From an uncultured Sutterella sp. (GTDB taxonomy: Bacteria; Pseudomonadota; Gammaproteobacteria; Burkholderiales; Burkholderiaceae_F), in NCBI GenBank assembly GCA_905198475.1, contig CAJKCQ010000044.1, forward strand, positions 1 to 18,964: 18,964 nt of DNA, given 5' to 3'. The notes below the pieces were generated by a model that was not told the DNA's origin, ran no database searches, and was given only the letters and a program-made list of their open reading frames with translations. Both the position numbers and the translations under genes were made by a program. Numbering within the stretch: the first letter of the stretch is position 1; each line of letters begins with the position of its first letter. This document shows, piece after piece, positions 14,188 to 18,964 of the stretch.

Positions 14188-14234
14188 AAAAAGGCGGCGC
14201 TCCGGAGGGGCCACTTCAAAGAAGTGGCGCCGCC
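14188..14234 (-). terminator. rho-independent terminator after fabZ
   Basis: On the minus strand an outer stem GGCGGCG (14234-14228) / CGCCGCC (14199-14193) encloses an inner perfect stem GCCACTTC-TTT-GAAGTGGC (14228-14210). The structure is followed by TTTTT (14192-14188). It starts about 70 bases after the fabZ stop and separates fabZ from lpxA. Confidence 0.85.
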
Positions 14235-14302
14235 GGATCCGCCGCCTTCCTGGAGGGCCCCCCGTGCAAAGAGGTCCCGGGGCGCGCCGAAGGGGACGCC
14301 GC

Positions 14303-14776
14303 CTACTGCGCCTTCGCGCCTTCGGGCGCGGGACGGTAGGCGCACATCATGTCGGCCGAGGCGACCACCTTGCCGTCCACGCGGGCGACGGCTTCGAAGA
14401 TTCCCATGCCGAGCTTGGCCTTGATGAACTTCCCCTCGATCACGAGCTGGTCGCCGGGCTGCACGACCCGCTTGAAGCGGGCGTTGTCGATGCCGGCGAA
14501 GTAGAAGAGGCACTTCTTGCGGTCCACTTCCGCGGGCAGGCGCGCGAGCGCAATGATGGCGCAGGCCTGCGCCATCGCCTCGATGATGAGCACGCCCGGC
14601 ATGACCGGAGCCTGCGGGAAGTGGCCGGTGAACTGCGGCTCGTTCATGGTGACGTTCTTGATCGCCACCACGCGGTCGAGCTCGTCGGAGAGCTCAACGA
14701 CGCGGTCGATCAGGAGGAACGGGTACCGGTGCGGCAGCTGCTCCATGATGTCGAGGATGTTGAGGCTCTTCGGCAT
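14303..14776 (-). CDS. fabZ: 3-hydroxyacyl-ACP dehydratase
   Basis: A 157-residue hot-dog-fold enzyme that dehydrates 3-hydroxyacyl-ACP in fatty-acid elongation, competing with LpxA and LpxD for the same hydroxyacyl pool. HRYPFLLIDR (16-25) and GHFPQAPVMPGVLIIEAMAQ (51-70) carry the catalytic H52 and E66. Length is normal with a slightly long C-terminal tail (RPAPEGAKAQ). The ribosome binding site is weak (CAGAGA close to the ATG). It lies about 100 bases downstream of lpxD in the same direction and is followed by a strong terminator. Confidence 0.95.
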   Translation of the reverse strand: MPKSLNILDIMEQLPHRYPFLLIDRVVELSDELDRVVAIKNVTMNEPQFTGHFPQAPVMPGVLIIEAMAQACAIIALARLPAEVDRKKCLFYFAGIDNARFKRVVQPGDQLVIEGKFIKAKLGMGIFEAVARVDGKVVASADMMCAYRPAPEGAKAQ

Positions 14777-14880
14777 TTCTCTGAATTTCTCGCTTCTAGG
14801 GGTTCAAGGGGGCGGGCGAGCCCGTGGTGCGCCCGCCTCCCTGCGGGGGAGTCCGGGCGCGGGGTGGATTGTCGCGCTTT

Positions 14881-15978
14881 TTACTGCGCTTCGGCTTCTC
14901 CCGAACGGATTAGCGCCCGGAGTTCGGCGACCTCCTTCTCGAGGCGCTTGAGCTCCCTGCGCATTTCCGGCAGACGCGCGGTGATGCCCGCGGCCATCGT
15001 GAACTCGCGCTTCGAGAGCGCCGGGAAGAAGCCCATGAGCTGCGTGGGCTCCTTGCCCCAGCCCGTGACGGCGGTCGCCGGACCCACGCCCGAGCCCGAG
15101 GGGATCTCGATGTGGCCGTTGATCATCGCCGCGCCCCCGATCATCACGTGGTCGCCGACCTTCGTCGAACCGGCGATGCCGACGCACGAGGCCATCACGC
15201 AGTGGCGGCCGATGCGGTCGTTGTGGCCGATCTGAATTTGGTTGTCGAGCTTGGTGCCCTCGCCGATCACCGTGTCTTCGAGCGCGCCGCGGTCCACCGT
15301 CGTGTTGGCGCCGATCTCGACGTCGTCGCCGAGAATCGTGCGGCCGCGCTGGGGGATCTTCACCCATTCGCCGCGGAAGGGCGCGAAGCCGAAGCCGTCG
15401 CCGCCCAGAACCGCGCCCGACTGGATGCAGCCGCCCGCGCCCACGACCGTGCCTTCATAGAGGACGGCGTTGGGGTAGATCACCGTGTCGGCGCCGACCG
15501 TGCAGTTTTCGCCCACGACGACGCCCGAGGAGATGAGGGCGCGCGGACCGATCTTGGCGCCCCTGCGCACCACGGCGAAGACGTCCACGCAAGCGCTCGG
15601 GTCCACCTCGGCGCCCTCTTCGACGTAGGCGCGCGGGTGAATGCCCGGCGTGCGCTTCACGGGGTAGAAGATCTGCGAGGCGAAGGCGAAGAACGCGTAC
15701 GGATCGTCGCAGAAGAGAATCGTGCGCTCGGGCAGCTTGTCGCCGAAGATCGCGGCGGCGTCCTTTTCGCGGAGCACCAGCGCGCCCGCGCGGCTCTTCA
15801 CCATCGCCTCGGCGTACTTCGGGTCCGTGAGGAAGCTCAGGTCGCCTTCGCCCGCCGCCTCGGGCGGCATGAAGCGCGACACGGTCGGGTCGCCGCCCGA
15901 AATGCGCATCGTGAGGCGCCCCTTGGCGCTGACGTTCACGGCTTCAACGAGCTTGGAGAGCGCGGTCGGCTGAGTCAT
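14881..15978 (-). CDS. lpxD: UDP-3-O-(3-hydroxyacyl)glucosamine N-acyltransferase
   Basis: The third step of lipid A synthesis, 365 residues. The N-terminal uridine-binding domain (1-about 108, with AGEGDLSFLTDPKY) is followed by a left-handed beta-helix of hexapeptide repeats (110-330). Catalytic H252 lies in LDNQIQIGHN; GGDGFGFAPFRGEWVKIPQ (given as a span, about 192-210) is a family signature. The C-terminal helix (335-360, ELKRLEKEVAELRALI) is a coiled coil. AAGGAA precedes the ATG at 15978 at suitable spacing. It lies 100 bases downstream of skp, the usual order. Confidence 0.95.
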   Translation of the reverse strand: MTQPTALSKLVEAVNVSAKGRLTMRISGGDPTVSRFMPPEAAGEGDLSFLTDPKYAEAMVKSRAGALVLREKDAAAIFGDKLPERTILFCDDPYAFFAFASQIFYPVKRTPGIHPRAYVEEGAEVDPSACVDVFAVVRRGAKIGPRALISSGVVVGENCTVGADTVIYPNAVLYEGTVVGAGGCIQSGAVLGGDGFGFAPFRGEWVKIPQRGRTILGDDVEIGANTTVDRGALEDTVIGEGTKLDNQIQIGHNDRIGRHCVMASCVGIAGSTKVGDHVMIGGAAMINGHIEIPSGSGVGPATAVTGWGKEPTQLMGFFPALSKREFTMAAGITARLPEMRRELKRLEKEVAELRALIRSGEAEAQ

Positions 15979-16078
15979 TCTTCGTTTTTCCTTCAGTATT
16001 CAATGTGTTTTTTCGCGCCGCCCGCGATTGAATGGACGGCGGCGGTGAGGGAGCGGTCGGACGCAGGCGCAGGCGGGC

Positions 16079-16621
16079 TCACTTCTTCTTCGAGGCCGTC
16101 GCGTCCGCAAGGCCGCGGTCGAGCTCCTCGATCACGCGGCTCGTGAGGTCCACGCGGCTGCTCGCGAAGAAGTACTCGTAGAGCACGAGGTCGAACTGCT
16201 CCTTCTTGGCGAGGTCCTGCACGACGCGCCCGGCGCGGTTCTGCAGCAGCAGCACCTCTTCATTGCGGCGCTGGTTGAACTCCTCCCTCGCCTCGCGGCT
16301 GCGGCGGGTCACGTCGCGCTCCATTTCGGCAAGGGACCGCCGCTCCTCGACGCGTTCGGTCTCGCTCATCGCGGCGGCGTCCTTCTCGAAGCGCTCGAGC
16401 CGGGCCTTGAAGCGGCGGCTGATCCCCTCGATCTCCTCCTGACGGCGCTGGCCTTCGGCGTTGAGGCGGTTGCTCGCTTCGACCGCGATCTTCGACTCGC
16501 GCAGGATGCGCTCCATGTTGACGACGCCGATCTTGAGGTCGGCGGAAAGCGCGGGGGCCGACGCAGCGGCAAGGGCGGCGGTGACGGCGAAAAGGGCGAG
16601 CGTGGCGCGCAGCGGGCGCAT
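16079..16621 (-). CDS. skp: periplasmic chaperone Skp/OmpH
   Basis: A 180-residue outer-membrane-protein chaperone. It has a signal peptide (1-27, cleavage after ALSA likely). A short strand, LKIGVVNMERILRES (29-43), starts the mature protein as in OmpH. It is followed by a long charged coiled coil (about 45-135) forming the tentacles, then a return strand FDLVLYEYFFASSRVDLTSRVI. AGGAA lies 8 bases upstream of the ATG. It heads the skp-lpxD-fabZ set. bamA, which normally lies just upstream, is not here: an M20 peptidase gene takes that place. Confidence 0.92.
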   Translation of the reverse strand: MRPLRATLALFAVTAALAAASAPALSADLKIGVVNMERILRESKIAVEASNRLNAEGQRRQEEIEGISRRFKARLERFEKDAAAMSETERVEERRSLAEMERDVTRRSREAREEFNQRRNEEVLLLQNRAGRVVQDLAKKEQFDLVLYEYFFASSRVDLTSRVIEELDRGLADATASKKK

Positions 16622-16676
16622 GATGGGTTCCTCTTTTCAGGAGCGGCGTGGAGGCCGGGCGCCGGAGGTTGGCTCC

Positions 16677-16699
16677 GGAGGACGGACGGCGCGTCCTCC
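16677..16699 (-). other. hairpin in the skp leader
   Basis: GGAGGACG (16677-16684) pairs with CGTCCTCC (16692-16699) around a 7-base loop. An overlapping alternative pairs CCGGAG (16662-16667) with CTCCGG (16673-16678). Both lie between the candidate promoter and the skp start, so the leader is structured; no T run follows. Confidence 0.35.
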
Positions 16700-16722
16700 C
16701 CGGACGGGCGGACGCAGGGATG

Positions 16723-16751
16723 ATTCTAGCAATGCCGCCCGGCCCTGCCGA
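16723..16751 (-). promoter_or_regulatory. candidate promoter of skp-lpxD-fabZ
   Basis: On the minus strand TCGGCA (16751-16746) and TAGAAT (16728-16723) are 17 bp apart, four and five matches to the sigma70 consensus. Transcription would start near 16716, about 95 bases before the skp ATG. Confidence 0.5.
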
Positions 16752-16775
16752 CCTCCGGCCCCCTGGAGACGCCGC

Positions 16776-16868
16776 GGGCCGGAAGCGCGCCCTTCTCTTC
16801 TGAAGAGCCCGCTTCCGGCCCGGGTCCCGTCCGCCGCTCCCCGCGCCCGGAATCGGGCGGCGGACGGG
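16776..16868. repeat. two tandem 12-bp-arm inverted repeats between the M20 gene and skp
   Basis: GGGCCGGAAGCG (16776-16787) pairs perfectly with CGCTTCCGGCCC (16810-16821); the loop itself contains CTCTTC-T-GAAGAG. Four bases later CCCGTCCGCCGC (16826-16837) pairs perfectly with GCGGCGGACGGG (16857-16868). Neither has a T run. They lie 40 bases after the M20 stop and may be transcript-end barriers, protein-binding palindromes or a two-hairpin attenuator. Confidence 0.55.
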
Positions 16869-16907
16869 GCGGCGGAGCGTCGAATCAGCGGCGGATCAAT
16901 CTCCGCC

Positions 16908-18179
16908 TCAGGCCTTGTGCTTCGTGAGGCCCGGCTCCACCTCGTTCTTTATGCCGACGAGGGCGAGCGTCGTGAGGATCGCCAGCTGCGGGCCCTTCTG
17001 CATGTCGGTCGAGTCGAAGTACTCCTTGAGCGAATGCTCGTTGTGGGTTTCGCCGCCTGTGCCGATGCACACCGACGGGATGCCGATCGAGAGGGGCTTG
17101 TTGACGTCCGTGGAGGACGGACGGCACTGGCGCACTTCGAGGCCCATCAGCTTCATCGCGCAGAGCGCGGCCTGGATGGCGGGCGAGTCGTCGGGCTGCA
17201 TGCCCGCGGGCCGGTTGCCGATCTGCGTCTTGACGAGCTTCAACTGATGATCGGCGTCGGCGAGGGGCCAACGGGCGTTTTCGAGTTCGACACCCTTTTC
17301 GAAGGCGGCGAGCACACGGCGCTCAAGGTCCTCGAGCTCCTGGAGGTTCACCGAACGCATGTCCACGTCCACCTCGCAGCGCGCGGCGATGGAGTTGACG
17401 GTCGTGCCGCCCTTGATCGTGCCGATCGTGAAGGTGGTCTTCGGGTCCGCGGGCGGATCGAAGTCGGCGATGATGTTGCCGGCGCGGCACATCGCGTGGA
17501 TCGCGGACGGGACCTTGGCGTAGTCGAGGTAGGAGTGGCCGCCCTGACCCTCGATCGCGATGCGCCAGCGGTGCGCGCCCGTAGCGCCGTGCTGCACCGT
17601 GTAGACGTCGGCCATGTCGAGCGCGAGGCAGCCGTCGATTTCGCGCGAACCGTCAAAGAGTGCCTTGGAACCCTTGATGTCGCCGTTGCCTTCTTCGCCG
17701 ACGGTGCCGACGAAGAGGATGTCGCCGACCGTTTCGATGCCGGCGCGGTTCAGGGCGCGCAGGACCTGGAGCATCGAGCGCAGGCCCGAGGCGTTATCGC
17801 CGATGCCCGGACCGCGGTAGATCGGACCCTCCTTCGTCACCTTGAGGTTCGTGCCGGCCGGGAAGACCGTGTCGAGGTGCGCGCAGATCGCGAGCACCGG
17901 GCCCGCGCCCGTGCCGGGGCGGCGGCCGACCACGTTGCCGGAGGGATCCATCACGACGTCGGTGAGGCCGTACTCGCGCAGAAGCGCGAGCACCGCCTCG
18001 CCACGGACCTTCTCGGCGAAGGTGGGCGACTCGATCTCGGAGATGCGGACCTGCTCGGCCATCGCGCGCTCCACTTCCTCGACGCACACTTGAAGCGCCT
18101 CGGCGACCCGGGGCTTCAGGGCGAGCGTCTCGACGCGCTCGAGCATCTTCGGTTCAAGTTCAGGCACATGATCAGCCAT
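16908..18179 (-). CDS. M20-family metallopeptidase
   Basis: A 423-residue cytoplasmic zinc peptidase or aminoacylase of the M20 family (tripeptidase T/ArgE/DapE relatives). Expected metal and catalytic residues are visible: H101 and D103 (HLDTVFPAG), D128 (GIGDNASG), the catalytic pair E162/E163 (GEEGNGD) and a C-terminal H382 (THNEHS). The dimerisation domain starts near GQGGHSYLD (211-219). GAGGAG lies 8 bases upstream of the ATG at 18179. The closest branch is the PepT-like/aminoacyl-hydrolase group, but the substrate is open. The gene is separated from skp by two hairpins and is divergent from the flavoprotein at 18479. Confidence 0.9.
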   Translation of the reverse strand: MADHVPELEPKMLERVETLALKPRVAEALQVCVEEVERAMAEQVRISEIESPTFAEKVRGEAVLALLREYGLTDVVMDPSGNVVGRRPGTGAGPVLAICAHLDTVFPAGTNLKVTKEGPIYRGPGIGDNASGLRSMLQVLRALNRAGIETVGDILFVGTVGEEGNGDIKGSKALFDGSREIDGCLALDMADVYTVQHGATGAHRWRIAIEGQGGHSYLDYAKVPSAIHAMCRAGNIIADFDPPADPKTTFTIGTIKGGTTVNSIAARCEVDVDMRSVNLQELEDLERRVLAAFEKGVELENARWPLADADHQLKLVKTQIGNRPAGMQPDDSPAIQAALCAMKLMGLEVRQCRPSSTDVNKPLSIGIPSVCIGTGGETHNEHSLKEYFDSTDMQKGPQLAILTTLALVGIKNEVEPGLTKHKA

Positions 18180-18478
18180 CGTGAGTTCTCCTCGAAGGGA
18201 CGTTTTGGAGGTGCGGACGGCCGGCGGGATCCCGAGGAGCCCGCCGCGTCTGCAGTCGTGAATTCAACCGTACGCCCGGCGCTCTGGAGGCGGCCGGTAC
18301 GGCGCGGCGCACGGGGATCATAGCGCCACTAAGCACTTTGCATTAGGCGGGAAATTCCCATGGGCGCGCGGGCCCGGCTCGCCCCCGCCTTTCAGGCCTC
18401 ATTAAGGGGGCTCTGCCAGTCTTTTCGCCGAAATGGGCCCGCAAAGCCCATAGAAAGAGAACCACCGGAGACCCCAAA
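18180..18478. promoter_or_regulatory. divergent control region between the M20 gene and the flavoprotein
   Basis: About 300 bases without a gene. A TATGAT box on the minus strand (about 18321-18316) could serve the M20 gene, although its -35 partner is poor. CCGTAC and GTACGG form an inverted repeat (roughly 18269-18301). GGGAA-A-TTCCC (about 18349-18359, plus or minus one base) is a perfect palindrome that could be an operator. No clear sigma70 promoter is visible for the rightward gene. Confidence 0.4.
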
Positions 18479-18964
18479 TTGACGAAGCCCCTCACCCTGC
18501 GCCGCTCCTTCGGCGCCGCCGCGCTCCTAGCCGCCGCGGCCGCCTGCGTCCCGCTCACGGCGTCCGCCGCCGCGCCGCTCAAGCCCGGCGTCTACATCGA
18601 GACCGTGAGCGGCCATGCGGGCTTCATCAAGGTCGAGGTGAAGCTCTCGGCCGACCGCATCGAGTCGGTGAGGATTCTCGAAGGCAATGAGACGCCCTAC
18701 ATCGTGGACGAGCCCGTCGCGAAGGTGATCAAGGAGGTGCTCGAAGGCCAGACCCTCACGGTGGACACCGTTTCAGGCGCCACCCGCACGACGGCCGCGG
18801 TGCTGCGCGCCGTGGGCGAGGCGATCGAGGCGGCGGGTGGAGCCGCGGCCGAATGGACGCCCGAGCGCGTCGTGGTGGACCCCGCCGCGCTTCCCCTGAA
18901 GGACGCGCCTGCGGCGGACGTCCTCGTCGTGGGCGCGGGCGCGTCGGGGCTTGCCGCCGCCGCT
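18479..18964 (+). CDS. Tat-exported FMN-binding/FAD flavoprotein (fumarate/urocanate reductase type), partial
   Basis: The first 162 codons of a gene that runs off the right edge. The TTG at 18479 has CGGAG 8 bases upstream. Residues 5-30 form a twin-arginine signal (LTLRRSFGAAALLAAAAA). An FMN-binding domain follows (about 35-120) with D96-T-V-S99-G-A-T102; in this family the Thr of SGAT carries covalently bound FMN. At 147-162 an FAD Rossmann start is seen (DVLVVGAGASGLAAA, glycines 152, 154, 157). The order FMN-binding then FAD-binding is that of periplasmic fumarate, urocanate and related reductases used as terminal electron acceptors under anaerobic conditions. The substrate-determining part is outside the window. 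Confidence 0.87.
   Translation, partial: MTKPLTLRRSFGAAALLAAAAACVPLTASAAAPLKPGVYIETVSGHAGFIKVEVKLSADRIESVRILEGNETPYIVDEPVAKVIKEVLEGQTLTVDTVSGATRTTAAVLRAVGEAIEAAGGAAAEWTPERVVVDPAALPLKDAPAADVLVVGAGASGLAAAA

Larger units (their letters stand above)
13816..14302 (-). other. 487-bp gap between fabZ and lpxA: terminator, promoter, long leader
   Basis: No convincing protein gene lies here. From the fabZ side it holds a terminator (14234-14188), a T-rich stretch with a second TTTTT, a TATAAT box (14080-14075) and about 250 bases of leader with several hairpins. One of these is TCCGGC / GCCGGA around TGAGAGAAT, at about 13970-13950. An 18-codon frame, MPHVPGFGLRAHHVLPLI (14039-13983), is open but its AGGAGGG directly abuts the ATG, which is too close for normal initiation. 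Confidence 0.5.

Noticed and set aside
16461..18323. Open frame of 620 codons on the plus strand opposite the M20 peptidase gene
   Set aside because: It runs through tandem hairpins and the start of skp; composition is that of a shadow frame and no domain is visible.

Overview
The window is a high-GC proteobacterial chromosome segment. Several things point to a Betaproteobacterium of the Sutterellaceae type (Sutterella/Parasutterella-like): the skp-lpxD-fabZ-lpxA-lpxB-rnhB cluster of a Gram-negative envelope, a Tat-exported FMN/FAD flavoprotein plus a fragment of a second one (families expanded in these gut bacteria), and frequent GTG/TTG starts behind AGGAG-type ribosome binding sites. The taxonomy is an inference from gene content, not a measurement.

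Layout. 1-740: a decayed piece of a flavocytochrome-c-like reductase on the minus strand, associated with two plus-strand terminators, then a good sigma70 promoter. 763-2462: a plus-strand pair, a CodA-family amidohydrolase and an orotate-phosphoribosyltransferase-like enzyme, closed by a terminator. 2463-3261: an 800-bp gene-free stretch with an AT-rich leader and four identical 36-bp repeats at an exact 70-bp period, separated by three unrelated 34-bp spacers. This is a CRISPR-like mini-array with no cas gene in view. 3262-7802: a NarL-type response regulator facing a hybrid histidine kinase tail to tail; the kinase is the last gene of a tight minus-strand set tadA-ldcA-kinase. 7956-8390: a small exported protein of unknown function. 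8479-9980: an iron-type alcohol dehydrogenase whose stop overlaps the start of a HigA-like helix-turn-helix protein.

10088-16621: the minus-strand envelope cluster, in transcription order skp, lpxD, fabZ, lpxA, lpxB, rnhB and a SpoU/TrmH methyltransferase. Two strong rho-independent terminators (after fabZ and after lpxB) cut it into skp-lpxD-fabZ, lpxA-lpxB and rnhB-methyltransferase. lpxA has a candidate promoter of its own and a long structured leader. 16908-18179: an M20 metallopeptidase occupies the place upstream of skp where bamA is usual. Two tandem 12-bp-arm hairpins lie between them. 18479 to the right edge: the N-terminal part of a Tat-exported FMN-binding/FAD flavoprotein.

The best candidates for something undescribed are the orphan repeat array with its leader, the transcriptionally split lpx cluster with the lpxA leader, the unusual CodA/PyrE-like pair, and the N-terminally extended TadA. 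No tRNA, rRNA, insertion sequence or integrase was recognised.
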